Positions 24,122 through 36,660 of a stretch of DNA of 64,000 nucleotides are shown here, piece by piece. The notes below the pieces were generated by a model. That model was not told where the DNA came from. It saw only the letters and a program-made list of their open reading frames with translations, and did not search any database. This stretch comes from Channa striata (taxonomy: Eukaryota > Chordata > Actinopteri > Anabantiformes > Channidae), in assembly GCA_033026295.1 (NCBI GenBank), contig CM065188.1:4030001-4094000 (forward strand), read 5' to 3'. How positions within the stretch are numbered: position 1 is the first letter of the stretch; every line of letters starts with the position of its first letter. Made by a program: the position numbers and the translations under genes.

Positions 24122-24264
24122 CTCCGAGCTTCACGAAGCCAAACAGGAAATGAGAAAATGTGTCGGTTTGTTGGGTGTTTGTCTGCTTGCCCACCTTTGA
24201 CCTACCATAGTTCTGGCCGCGATGCAAGTGGCCCTGACGAGAGACATTGTCAACAACCTGGCAG
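24122..24264 (+). other. Exon-like segment with strong splice signals
   Basis: A very good acceptor (TCTCTTTCTTTCCCCCTCCAG, shown here in part as TTTCTTTCCCCCTCCAG) ends at 24121 after a long pyrimidine tract. A consensus-like donor CAG|GTAAAC follows at 24264/24265. The enclosed 143 bp is fully open in one frame (LRASRSQTGNEKMCRF...). A second frame begins SELHEAKQEMRKCVG and stops at 24198-24200, and a third is open after that stop (MQVALTRDIVNNLAG). No frame matches a family I know. It could be a coding exon, an alternative terminal exon, an lncRNA exon or a coincidence of splice-like motifs. Confidence 0.3.
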
Positions 24265-25114
24265 GTAAACTATGGCCAAGAAATGCTTTTAGTAATGTAG
24301 GAGGAGGACCAAGGAGATGGTGCCTTGACACACTGTCATATGAAAGTTGACCTAACTCGACACTTGCAGGTTGATGTTGAGAAAAGGTCACCAGAAGAGA
24401 ATCCAGGGACCATTTTGTTAACACATGAGTTGTGTTCATACGTCATTGAACTAGGAGCACACAGTGGAACAGTTTTCAGTTTTCAGTTTTAATCAATGTG
24501 GGAGACACTGACAAACATACAGTAAGGCTGGTATGGAGCATCTCTGGCGACTTTTCATTTTGTAGGTTGAGTAGGTAATAGCTCCTTTTTGCCTGAATAG
24601 ACAACTCAAATGAATTCTAACTGAAATCCATTTTTTTTGGGCACTAAAGAGAAAGTAGATTGTCAAAACAACTTTTTTTACCTGTCACACTAAAATTTGA
24701 CAGGTGAAAAAAGTGAAACTATTTTGAAGTGCAGACAGTCGCAATCAGAAAACGTCTCACTAAATTACACATTTATGTCAACACCATCACGCGCAAAACA
24801 ATTTTCTGTTATTTTTAGTTATGAGAGAATGTTTAGGGGACAATGTTTGTCTTATTTTAGTATTATTGACATGTTAATGTGTAAAGAGGTAAGTTATATG
24901 AAGGTCCAGTAATTCTTTTCTCACATGTTTAAATTTTAAATGCACAAAATGCTAGAATATGTAATTAACAACAAACAGCATGTCATCATATCCCTACACA
25001 CACACACACTCACACTTACGCGGAGGGATCAGAGTGTTTCATTAGTGAGGAGCAGACAGATTACCCTCCCAAAGGACACATTGGCCAAGAGGCCATTGAT
25101 CTACTGAGCTAAGC

Positions 25115-25118
<4 letters not shown>

Positions 25119-25147
<29 letters not shown>
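25119..25147. repeat. (GT)n microsatellite
   Basis: Pure TG/GT repeat of about 14 units. Confidence 0.95.
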
Positions 25148-25149
<2 letters not shown>

Positions 25150-25713
25150 ATTGTGTGTGTCAGTTAAAAGTCGCCTGCTGATGGAGTCTTTAAGTTGGGT
25201 AAGCACAGTAAATCTACCCAAGTTGTGTTTAATGAAGAGAGAAAGAAACAGGCTGTTGACATATTCATTATGTCCAATTACTCCGTCCAATCACTGCCAT
25301 CTCACTCACTCGCTCACCAGAGAGACAGAGAGAGCGTCAGCAATATTTATGCCTTGGCAAATCATTGCCGAGAAAAGATTGATAGTTCTTAAATGATAAA
25401 TAAAAAACATATTTGTTCCACTTACTGAATGACAACACTGTGCATTTGGAGGCATCTCATATAATTTGATCTCATTCAAGCCTGACAAAATGCTGATGTG
25501 TAAATCAATCTGGCTAAAACTGGAATCACTAAATTATACAGTCATATTGATGATTCAATAAAGATCGTTGGACTCAGGGGTTATAATCATGACTTATCAT
25601 AATAATACAATGACACAACCATATTTCCCATAATGAGCTTGTTGTAAATGCTAACAACACAGAGAGAAAAAAAAACACGAAAATGCTATTTGCGGTGACA
25701 TATAATCTGCCTA

Positions 25714-25714
<1 letters not shown>

Positions 25715-25747
<33 letters not shown>

Positions 25748-25752
25748 TGTTT
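25715..25752. repeat. (GT)n microsatellite
   Basis: GT repeat of about 17 units with one GAG interruption. Confidence 0.95.
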
Positions 25753-25856
25753 CCCGTCTACATGTGTGGGACTTGTAATTAGCTTTCTAGCTTGTTCTCT
25801 TACATTGGATGTGAAGGTAATTGGGGCTTTTGGACACTCGCTCTCAATCTCTGTCA

Positions 25857-25901
25857 GTGCGTGTGTGTGTGTGTGTCTGTGTGTGTAAGTGTGAGTGTGT
25901 G
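25857..25901. repeat. (GT)n microsatellite, imperfect
   Basis: GT repeat with TCT, TAAG and GAG interruptions. Confidence 0.9.
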
Positions 25902-26071
25902 AGCGCGGCAGTGTCTGTATTCTGGAGGATGGCCAAACCATTACTGTGTGCTCAGCCTGCTCTAAAGCAGCTTGTGATTCATTAGTAATGAGTCCATTTG
26001 CAAACTAAATGAGTGTTTGAGTGGCCGAACGGCGACGTGTGTGATGATTGTGTCCACTTACTCTACTTTTT

Positions 26072-26113
26072 TTCTCTCTCTCTCTCTCTGTCACACGCAC
26101 ACGCGCACACACA
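26072..26113. repeat. (TC)n-(AC)n compound repeat
   Basis: A (TC)n run of about nine units is followed by an imperfect (AC)n run with CG steps. Confidence 0.9.
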
Positions 26114-26300
26114 GAATCCGATCGTAATATGAGCTTCCAAATGTAAAGCGTGTTTACGTGCGTGTGTGTTTGTGCTGCCAGCATGAGACGCTCATGTGGA
26201 GATAATGAAGTCAGTCAGTTGTGTCATTAATTACTGTTTTACACCTGCTTGTCTCAGCTAATTAGACATGCCGACACACACACACTCTATTGTCTGCACA

Positions 26301-26332
26301 CTCACACGCACACACACACACACACACACACA
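26301..26332. repeat. (CA)n microsatellite
   Basis: CA repeat with one CG step near its start. Confidence 0.95.
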
Positions 26333-27040
26333 AACTATATTTAAGATTACACATGTTGGCGCACACATTCTATCACACTCAGACTCACGCACAAAAGTTT
26401 TTTTTTTACACAGCCAAGTCAAAAATACATTCTCATTTTCACTTTGAGGAAGGTGAGATGCCACTGCTAAACACAGCATGGTTTGGGGATCTCTCTCCCG
26501 CTCTCAGTCTCGCTAAAACACATCTCTGCACACCCCCTTCCTTCTTTCTCACTCTGTCATTCTCTCACACTCGTCTTTCTTGCACACATTCAATTCCTAC
26601 TGTCTCTCGGTACATTGTATAAAATCTATTCTCTGCTTCACTCACACACACACACGATATCTCCAGGTCTTTAAACTCTTTGTCGGTAAGTGTGTCTGCG
26701 AGTGTGTGTCTCCTCCCAGCCCATTTTCTCAACAAAGGCCACAGCTGCTGCCGGTTTGCTGAATAAAACATGACAGAAACATAATATCAGGAGATTACCA
26801 GCTAACGAAACAATGATTTTGTCCAATTTAAATAGCGACATCAGTTGCATCACAAGCACTTCACATGTCAACTGTGATATGATAATGTTTGCTATGAAAT
26901 GAAAACAGTTTTCATCTGCACAGAGACTCGCTGACTCTGTGCCCCCTCCCACCCCACCCCCTTTGTTTCTCTCTCATGATCTCTCTCGTTCTTTTTCACC
27001 ACACATTTACTCAGACTATCTCACCCTCCCCATGTCTCTC

Positions 27041-27089
27041 ACGCACACACACTTACACTCATGCACACACACACACACACACACACACA
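27041..27089. repeat. (CA)n microsatellite, compound
   Basis: A short imperfect CA run is followed by a pure run at about 27064-27089. Confidence 0.95.
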
Positions 27090-27639
27090 GCACATAGAGC
27101 ATATGGCTATTTCTCCACTTTGAAGGGTTGCTTTGAAGCTATGGCACCCGTATCGATTGGCGCTCAGATGAGCTCGCTTCGCCAGAGCCCTGCGATTATC
27201 TGTCGCTTTATTTCAAACAGAGTGCAAGAGAGGGGGGCTTAAACACCCATCACTCACTCACACTCTCACAGTCAGTTATACACTCATACATGAAGAGCAC
27301 ATACACAAGCAAATGCACACACAAACGGGGATAATGAGACGAGCTTACACACTGAATCCTTATACTTAAGGCAAGCTGCGCTTCAGAACTGACAAGTGGG
27401 TAGTGAATGTTAAGAGAGTGAGGACATAACAAGAGAAAGACTATAAAGTCTGGCAAAAGTGATGAAACTTAAGAATAAAATTTCCCCTTATGATTCTACT
27501 GATTTGAAAAAATAACTGCTCTTTCATGGGCGTTATGAAAATCCGTTTGTCAAAATGATAATTCCAAACACTGCAGGTTGAGCTCTGGGACAGTTGTTTT
27601 ACAACTTTAATTTTTTTTGTTAAAATTGTCACACGTACT

Positions 27640-27656
27640 CACACACACACACACAG
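27640..27656. repeat. (CA)n short microsatellite
   Basis: About eight CA units. Confidence 0.85.
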
Positions 27657-27905
27657 AGAAATGCACGAAACAAATGCAGAAAGATCCCAATAAGCAAAGT
27701 TTGGGCACTTTGGTCTGCTCCTGCAGTCTGTAGCAGGGATTATTCCAGGGGGATTTTCTGCCTTGTGCCCACAGGAGTCAGATCGAGAGTAGTGCAGGGT
27801 GACATGAAATGTTAATGGTTTGCCCACAGCAGCAGAACTTCATAAAAGTTGATTTTGAAACTACAGTGGCTTTTAGGAAGAGAGAACACTGTCACATCAC
27901 TCACT

Positions 27906-27929
27906 CACACACACACACACACACACACA
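27906..27929. repeat. (CA)n microsatellite
   Basis: About twelve CA units. Confidence 0.95.
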
Positions 27930-29109
27930 TAAAAAACATACCACCCGTGCTTTGATTAAAACCTGAGGCTGTGCTGCTGAGATATTATTGAGAATAAACA
28001 GTTCTGAGTGTGTAATTCAGGTGCTAAATAGCATGACTTCTGGAAGCTCAATCAAACAATGGGAAACACACCACGCACACGTACGCTCACACACCGAATG
28101 TTCACACATTGCTTCAATCTTTACCAATATTTTACGCATCAATCACATGATTTACAGGATTTTATTTTTACAAATCAGCTATTCACCAATGTTCAAAATG
28201 ACAAAATTGAGTGACAGTCCAGAAAGGGCAACCCCTATACAGGGTGACAACAAACATTGCCAAATGTTTAATTTTGGTGGTTAATGTGCACATTTAAATT
28301 TTGACCTATTCACAGGCGGCATAAACAAATTGCAGTGCATCCAAAAGTTGCTGTGAACTGTATATGTGACTTTGGTGATGCTAAAATAGAAATAATGTTT
28401 TTTAGATGCCCGGTGTTGAACGCAGAGAGACCTCAACATCGTCTTCTATGACTTGACTAAGCACTTGTACAACAGTCTTAACAGGCTGAACATCACATGA
28501 CAAGCAAACAGGCTAGTCATATATAAAAATTAATTTCCCCTTGAACAGGTATGCGTAATGCAATGCTAAAAATGTTGTAACTCAGTTATACTGCAAACAA
28601 TAATTGCATTACTGTTAGAGTAATGCGATATTGCTTTTAAACCACATTCTCAACCCTAGAGCAGAAAAGCTGAGAATACAATATGCTACACGGTAACCTC
28701 ATCCTGTTTTATTTCTTTCAGTTATGCTTTCATAGATCATGTCTTCGCATATACTGTACAAAATCTCTCAGACAAACATTTGAACAAGCATTACACGCCC
28801 AAGGTTAAGTATCACTTCAGAATATGTGCTGTGGCATGTTTAATGGAGCATATTTCTCTCACAGCTGTTTTAACACACTGGTTTATACCTGGGACAGTAA
28901 ATATGTATTGAACATGAATGTATGTGTAAATGTACACGTACAGGTGTGTGTGTGTGTCAGAGTCATTTGTGCACTTGCAAACAGAGCTCATTGTGTGTGC
29001 AAGAGCAAGTCTAGTGTAGCTGAGAGAGGGATGTCTGAGTAAGTTGCTGAGGTGGGAGGTTTATGCGCATAAGTGCACCTATGAGAGCATGAAAGAAATA
29101 AAAAAAACG

Positions 29110-29170
29110 TGTGTGTGCATGGGGTGTGTGTGTGAGTGACAGAAAGACAGACAGAGAGACAGAGGGAGTA
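29110..29170. repeat. (TG)n and (GA)n degenerate repeats
   Basis: Short TG runs followed by an AGACAGAC/GAGA purine run. Confidence 0.8.
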
Positions 29171-30180
29171 AGCATGTGTGTAGCTTGTGTGTATTTGTAC
29201 ACTCGTTAGGTCGGTATCCAACCATCGCAATCAGCGGTAATCCTGACTCAGCATCAATAATGACCCCATTAGTCACAAACCCCTACCGCTGCACCAGTTA
29301 AAGACACATAAACAAAGTGCTGGATGGACACCCCCTCTCATTAGTGTGGCATGTAAATCTGAACGTGATATTTTTTAAAGAGACATGGAAGCCGCACAGA
29401 ATGTAGGAACAATCGGTGCATCTGATCTCCTTCCGCTGACCAAAGCTGAGCGAACAGATCGCTCGTCTTCACACCGCCGCCAATGCAGGTGTTAAGCCAC
29501 ACTGATTCGAAAAAAGTGTAATATATGTGATTTCAAAACTGTTAGCTTTTAGGAAAGTCAGTGTTTGCTGTAAAACTTAACCAAGATCAGGTTTAAAGAG
29601 AAAACAACATCAACAGTCCTACTGGAAATAGAAACTGAACCTAAATATGAAAAAAAAAATCATGAATATGAATTTATTCATTTATAACAGTACAGTATGT
29701 TATGCAAAAACTCTGTTTCTTACACATAGACATGACCTTTGGTTTGGTCTTTCAATATACAGTATATTTTTAATTGCATGCATGCATAAATTAAAGGTTT
29801 CAGCTGACTTCCACACTGTAAGAAGGACATATACAACAATTAAAACACGATACACTCAAATGTGTTACCTTGTGCATATCTGCAAAGACATGGAGATTTC
29901 AGTTTCAGGACACGTTTTCAAGCCAAAATACTAATTGTGCATTATACAGTAGTTAAACTGTATTTATGGTCATTATTTCACATCATTTGGTCTGGAAAAA
30001 ATACAAAACTTGCAGTTGAGTTTAAATATTAACTAAAAAATACGATTAAATAAACAGCGTGAGAACCTTTTCTTTATCTAAAGACACTGATGGCTGGTAT
30101 GTAAGTAATAAACGCCTGTTTGTAGACATGTACATCTTAATAAACTATGCTAACAAAAGGTTTTATAGCAATTCTCATGT

Positions 30181-30219
30181 AGACAGAGAGAGAGAAAGAA
30201 AGCGAGAGAAAGAGAGAAG
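30181..30219. repeat. GA-rich simple repeat
   Basis: GAGA/GAAA purine tract. Confidence 0.85.
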
Positions 30220-30482
30220 GCTTCCACGAAAGACCAAGAAACTAAATGATAAATGTCAACTGGTTGCAGCACGAGCACAAACAATAAAATATGAATATAT
30301 GAAATGCCAATAAAGACACACATGCACACACACACACAGACAGACAGTGTGGTGTCAAAAATATGTCCAGTTAAAAGATGTACTGCTGACAGTGTAAAGG
30401 TCAAAGGTCATAAGTCAAAGGTTAAGGTCTAGTCAGCAAGAGTGGATGCCACAGGAGGCGTCACCTCTGCAAGACCCTGCCT

Positions 30483-30520
30483 GTGTGTGTGTGTGTGTCT
30501 GCCATTAGTGTGTGTGTGTG
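30483..30520. repeat. (TG)n microsatellite, split
   Basis: Two TG runs separated by CTGCCATTAG. Confidence 0.9.
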
Positions 30521-30589
30521 AGCAGACAGACACACAGAGACACACTTGCACATACGAGCATTTGCATTTACGCCATATTTACGTCATGT

Positions 30590-30591
<2 letters not shown>

Positions 30592-30620
<29 letters not shown>
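30592..30620. repeat. (GT)n microsatellite
   Basis: About 14 GT units. Confidence 0.95.
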
Positions 30621-30720
30621 ACCCTGTGCCCTACATCCTGACAGGAAGAACCAGTGGGCTAAGAGAGGAGCGCTGGACCCCGACGTGTCAATCACGAATT
30701 GGGATTGACAGACGAGTTAG

Positions 30721-31110
30721 CTAGCACTGCTCTCACACTCACCCACACACTCTCCCTCTCAGGACTGCACTCTGTCACTCTCTCAGGCTGGCTGTGTTTG
30801 ATTCCCTCTTCCTGTCTCTGCTTCCTCTCTGTCTCAGTGCCCCCTCCCCCCCCCCATCCCTCTGCCCTCCCCCTTTTTGTCTGTCTCACAGCCTGTGTCT
30901 GTACATCCACATGCTGTTTGCAGTTTGTCATTACCCCCAAACACCACCCCCTTCTGTCTCTCTCGCTCGCTCTCTGTCTCTGTCTGTCTTGCTGTCTATC
31001 TCCTTCCCTATCTCTCCTCTTTTTCTCTGACAGATGGGTGCCTCAGTCCATTTCTACTTCTCCTCTCTCTCTCTCTCTCTGTCTCTCTCTCAACAAATCT
31101 CCCTTGTTTA
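30721..31110. repeat. Pyrimidine-rich tract with C homopolymer
   Basis: CTCT/CCTC-rich plus strand with a run of ten C at about 30846-30855 and a (CT)n run at about 31060-31090. Long open frames here (L/S/P/C-rich) are composition artefacts. Confidence 0.85.
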
Positions 31111-33535
31111 GTTTTTCCTTTTCTCCACAGCACATAATGTGGTCATTCATGCACGGCCACATGTTTACTGTGTGTGCGTCAAACATATCTACATGTAAAT
31201 ATAAGTTTGTGAGTGTGTTTGTTTGGCGGTCGTTGGAGTGACAAATGTACGATTTTTAGTTTAAAAAAAGAGGTATTGTGTTTATTGCAGTATGGACAGG
31301 AGGTATAATGGAATAAAATAATAAACAGTCTATTACTGCGGTCAAAGTTGTGCTGGATTAAGTCTTTAGGATGTAATGTAGGTAATATTATGCTTTAAAG
31401 TGCAGTCAAATATGGCGACTGTACCACTCGGTTCAGTGATTAAAAATATTGCAATGAGACCAAAATGCAAAACTTATTAACTGTGAGAAAAAATTGCAAA
31501 GAAACGTTCAATCAAATGTTTAATGATCAGTCAGTTATGAGATCTACATTTCAACCGAAAGCGAGATAATCATATCAAATCTCAAACTGCACAAATCACT
31601 ACTAAACTTAATAAACTGCAGACATGCTATTGACATAAAAGTGCTTAAGTTCTAAGTCAGACAAGTGACTCTCCATATTATTTCAGGGAAATTTAAACTG
31701 AGATTTTTAACTCTCTGACTGTCTTGGCATATGTCCAAACACAAATCGGAGATATGAGCACTAATTTGCACAGTTTGACTCTCAACTCTCCATTGCGCAT
31801 TGTTAACTTAAGTCTGAATATGAGCCAGAATGTGTTATTTTGCCATTCTTGTACTCTATCTCGGAAAACAGTGTTCATTATAAGCAGGAGCATTCTGTAG
31901 ATGAGCCATGTTTTAATGACATGAGGTGTCCAGATTGTGCCGGCATAGCTGCCAGCATTGCTGTCACTAACAGAATAACATAGTGTGAACCTAACCACCA
32001 GTCATGGTGTGTATGAGCCTGACAATAAATGCATCCCAGTGTGATCACAAGGCTGTATTTCAATACTAAAGTCAGGTTGGAAAGACAAATATATAAAATC
32101 GTGTGTATGCTTCTCACAGGCTGATGACTCAGTTATCTGGTGAATGTACAGTGTTTTCTTTGTGAATCTATTGCCTTGTGCAGTATAGCAATGTGCTCAT
32201 CCTACTGTTTACCTGATGAGCGCCTGCACGGAGGAGTAAATTACTGCTGATGTTCTGACTTTCCAGAGTTGTAAAGTCCTTCCTCAAAGGAGCATAAACT
32301 GTTGTTAAGTGTCTCGCATTATAAGGCTTCAATCTGGACTTCCTGGTTTGGATCTCATCTTCTCACTAGTACAGTACCTGTAGCCACACGCCCACACCAA
32401 AGCAGCCCCTTGTGTTGTTTTGATGCAGAGCTATTTTGGGCCTTGCAGGATGAGGAGCAGTTGCACTTTTCTTGATAACACAGCTAATATAGTCTTATAC
32501 ACTTGCAGTACATTTGCACAGGAAACAGCCGATAGTGTGATCACAGCGTGTTTCATTATTAAAATACTGTGGAATTTGTATTTCATTAAAGCAAATCTAT
32601 AAACACATTATTCACTACACCGCAGTGTGGCCACAGTAAGATTTTGGAACCACCATCTGCCGTATAGTGACTGGATGCAGTGTCACATTTTCCACCATAT
32701 TTCATTTCAAAGCACATTATGTAGCAGTGATGTCAGAATGATGACATCGATGACGCAATACATGCTCGAGCAAAGTAAGAGCAGTGTAATTTGTGTGCAT
32801 CACTGAATATACGTTGTGCTTTGCACTGAGCCAGTCAGACTGGTGTGTGTTTGTGCGTGTGTGTGTGTTTCCTCTTGGGGGTCATTAAATTTGTGAATGG
32901 TCTATTAGTGGGTTAAACGCAACCACAGTGACCTTTTTAGCTGCAATTTTAACCCCTCTGAAGGCCCACGGAGCTTTGCCACTGGGAGAGTTGGTTTTTA
33001 AATAAGAATCCGACATCAGCAAATCTTTGCATTTAACAAGGAGCACAAATTGGTTTCTGGTCAGTGTGAGAGCGAGTTTCACATGGACCTGACAGCATGG
33101 ATTCAATTAGTTTGTATCCATGATGGTGTGTGTGTGTGGATGTTAATGTTACATTGAGAAAAAGGGTAAGAGAAAGAGTAAGGGCTCAATTAAGCTGCAC
33201 GTGAGTCCAGAGCGGTTAAACTATATTCAGACTCGTTAAAAAACACGCTGCAGCCTTGCCTTCTATTCTATACTCATTCTACAAATTCTTTTTACTCTGT
33301 TCTCCCGCATAATCTTCTCATTCTCATCCCTTTCTTTGCCCCTGTTCTCAGATTCCATTTCCCTCGCCTCTATCCCTTCTTCATCTCCCTGTGCACTGCT
33401 CTATCTTCCATCTGCTTCACCCTCTCTCCCCCCTTCATCGCTTTCCTTTCGTCTCGACACCTGACAGAGACAGGATCCAGCAGTAAATCTCCTAAAGCAC
33501 AGTCATCCACCATCCTTCACACCACAAAGCTACAG

Positions 33536-33538
<3 letters not shown>

Positions 33539-33569
<31 letters not shown>
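33539..33569. repeat. (GA)n microsatellite
   Basis: Pure GA repeat of about 15 units. Confidence 0.95.
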
Positions 33570-33574
<5 letters not shown>

Positions 33575-33779
33575 AAAGACGGTGGAGATGGGAGAGGAAG
33601 ACGTAGTGTTAGTTTGTTGAAGAGGAGAACAAAAGATACAAGATAACAAAAAGACAAACAGACACAAAATGGCCTGAGATGCAGGCGGCGGTGAAGGGGG
33701 AAACAGACACTGATGGAGGTGCTAAAAGAGTGATGGAGGAGTGGAGACAGTGAGAGAGGGAGATAAAGACACAAGATTT

Positions 33780-33806
33780 AACACACACACACACATGCAC
33801 ACACAA
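33780..33806. repeat. (AC)n microsatellite
   Basis: AC repeat with one ATG interruption. Confidence 0.9.
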
Positions 33807-35485
33807 TAGTGGCAGGAAGAGCAGAATGATTAACATTCCCCCTAGGCCAGAAGACATCCTTCCTGCCCCAGCAGAGCGGGACATGTTGGACTAAGCCTCG
33901 TGCAAAAAAAAAAAAAGGCTCAACTTCTCGAGGACCACCACTCAGCAGTCGACACCTGGCTTCATATTACTGTACGTGCGCGTTCACATATGTGTCAGCA
34001 TCCACAGATATATGTATGCACGTGCGTGCCGATGTAGCCGCATACATTTGTGTCTATTTCACATTTGTGTGTTTACAGATTGTGTCTTGGCCTGTGCGCA
34101 CAAATCTGTCCTTGTGAGTTGAATTCATTTGTCTGTAGCTGTGCACTTGGGTTTGTATTTCGGTGTGTAGGTGTTAGTGTGTTTGTGACAGCGGGCTGGG
34201 CAGAGTGTCCATAGCTGGTGGTTTATGGCTGCTGAGGTCTGATTACATTGCTGCGACTGGAGGGGTGAGCAGACTGGAGGTTCTATCTGTCTTCTGTGTG
34301 GCTGACTGAACAGACACACAGCGAATGGAGATGGCACAGCCAGAGACACTTGGCCTGGCTCCCAGAGATCTCACAGGGATACAGCTATATAATAGATTCA
34401 CACAAGAAAATGCAGCCGATTCATAGTTGATTTGCCAGTTCCATGTCTGTCACCGAATTTTGTTGTTATTTACTTCGAACGCGTTGAGCTCTGATGAGTG
34501 GAGAGTTGTCAAAGGAAATATGGGTTTCTCTCATGTGTCATTCCATACATTGCTACATTTTACCACTTTCTTGTGTTTTTTATTCATGCATTAATTTAAT
34601 CCCACATCTTCTCCTTAGACAGACTCTCAGTGCATAGAGTCTGTCCTTAAGAATTAAACTTAAAGAATATCAGAGTTTTTGTTTTTACCACCTGTCTTCA
34701 TCATTGCTAAACCTCTTTGTAACAACCGACATGTCAACATCCAGAAGAGCTTCACTAAAGGCAACATTCACGTTAAACTTCATGAAAGATGCTTTTTATT
34801 GCGATGCAAATCTTTGCTCGTTGGTGGCTAGAACACTTGGGCACCATATTTTAAACCATTTTTACAGAGCTTTTCTATAACAATGAATGGAAGTCTTTTG
34901 TCGGCTCTGTACACTTAATTTATTAACAATGGTAAAATTGTTTTAATTTGTTTATATGCAAAATTTATTTCTTTTAAATTTTAGCTATAGTCTGCTGTTA
35001 AATTTATTCACAGGTAAAATGTTTTAATTTGTTGCATTTCTCTGCTGCTGTTAAGGGAGGCAATTGCCCTGGTATCACAAAAAAATATGTATAAAATATA
35101 TAAATCGACAGTAATTTTCAATGTATCTTTCAATATTCTTGATGAATAAACAATAAAAAAAGAACTGTCAACATACTGTTTGTATGTGTTCCATGATTTT
35201 CTTTAACAGCCTGATTTCCTTATTAGGTTACTTTAACTACAGTAAAGTAAAGTTTAACTCAAACTATTTGCACCTTTACTCATGCAAAGTGTTTTGTGCC
35301 TAAACTTAACCAATACCAACAATATATTAATTAAATACATATTATTTGTTACCACGGGACAGTGAAGGTGGAGGGAAGTGTGGCAGAGAACAGGAGGCCA
35401 GATGTCATTACGTTTATTGAGGAGAAGCTTAGCGCTCTGGGAATTTGACGAAAGACAAAAAGGACCAAAAAAATGGCCAGTAGAT

Positions 35486-35487
<2 letters not shown>

Positions 35488-35528
<41 letters not shown>
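35488..35528. repeat. (GT)n-(GA)n compound microsatellite
   Basis: About 15 GT units followed directly by (GA)5. Confidence 0.95.
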
Positions 35529-35944
35529 CAATGAGTGCTGTGAAAGATGAGAAACAAGAAGGAAAAGATGGGAAATAAATAGACATGAACAGCAGAACGA
35601 TTGAGAGGTGGGAGAAAAGATGGGAAAGAGACGGCAAGAGACAACAGAGGGAGAGAGCTGGAAGGATGGACAGTGATGTATGATTGTGCTGGGCAATCCA
35701 GCACTGTGAGTACAGCACTGGGTTACTCCCGAGTGTGTGCATGTATGGAATTGGAGAGAACAGTGTGGAGTAAAGTGATGAGGGACTCTCAGATACTTGA
35801 CTTTGTTTCTATTCGCTTCGAATGTATCAGCAAGAATCACCTTCAGACAGTCAGTGAGAGAGAGAAAAGACGAACAAAAGAGAAATAAGAGGCAGATAAT
35901 GAGGGGAGAAATTAAAACTTGTGTGTATGTGTATATGTATGTTA

Positions 35945-35974
35945 GTGTGTGTGTGTGTGTGTTTGCGTGTGTGT
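35945..35974. repeat. (GT)n microsatellite
   Basis: GT repeat with a TTTGC interruption. Confidence 0.9.
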
Positions 35975-36115
35975 ACATACATCCCTGTGCACAAGAGTTT
36001 TTATGTGAATCTTAAATGTGGATGAAAATCAAGGCTTTAGGTTTTTAAGCAGCCCCATCTGAGCGCTGTATGGGGACTGAGAGATGCTTTCATGTGGAGT
36101 TTCTCTTTCTCTTAT

Positions 36116-36116
<1 letters not shown>

Positions 36117-36148
<32 letters not shown>
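36117..36148. repeat. (CA)n microsatellite
   Basis: Pure CA repeat of about 16 units. Confidence 0.95.
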
Positions 36149-36150
<2 letters not shown>

Positions 36151-36189
36151 GCATCCCCTCATGCCTTCTGTTCTAAATTTACACCTAAC

Positions 36190-36660
36190 ATGAGAACAGG
36201 AGAATGACGGAGGTGGCAAGGAGGAGCAAGGCAAGGTAAGGGAGTAAAGAAAGAGCAGAGGGTAGAAGAAGAAAGGTAGAGAACGTGAGGGGGAAGTGTG
36301 GAGACAGTGGGTGGAGGAAAAAGGAAAAGAGCGGAGGGAAAGTGCACAGGAAACAAGCACAGGGGAGGCGTAAGAAGTGTAGACAGAAACGGGGAAGAGG
36401 CAAATCTAAAAGAGGAACAAAGGAGAGGAGAAGAGCCAAATTTGATTTAGACAGTGGGCAAGAAAGATGGAGAGAGGGAGGGACGGGAAGAGCTAGATAG
36501 ACAGGGGAAGAGGGAGGGAGGGAAGGACGGCGGTATATTAGTCAAGGTGTCCAGTCTATGTATTGCCTGCTGTGCAATACCACCCCTCTGATTTACTCTG
36601 CCGAGTGACTGATGAGAGGGAGGAAGAGAAGGAGGGATGCAGAGATGAAGGGATGAGAGA
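36190..36660. repeat. Purine-rich tract
   Basis: Long A/G-rich plus strand (GGAGG, GAAAG and GAGGGAG units). Frames across it are artefacts. At about 36535-36600 the bias is interrupted by unique sequence. Confidence 0.8.

Noticed and set aside
25060..25115. tRNA-like TTAGCTCAGTAGATCAATGG on minus
   Set aside because: The A-box likeness is good, but there is no B box at the expected spacing. Perhaps a SINE scrap, too weak to call.
30699..31241. 180-codon plus frame
   Set aside because: It is a translation of CTCT/CCTC pyrimidine repeats (runs of L, S, C and P). Not a protein.
35254..35978. 162- and 209-codon minus frames
   Set aside because: Both run through a (GT)n-(GA)n microsatellite and purine-rich sequence. 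They encode HTHT and S/L runs and overlap each other in different frames.
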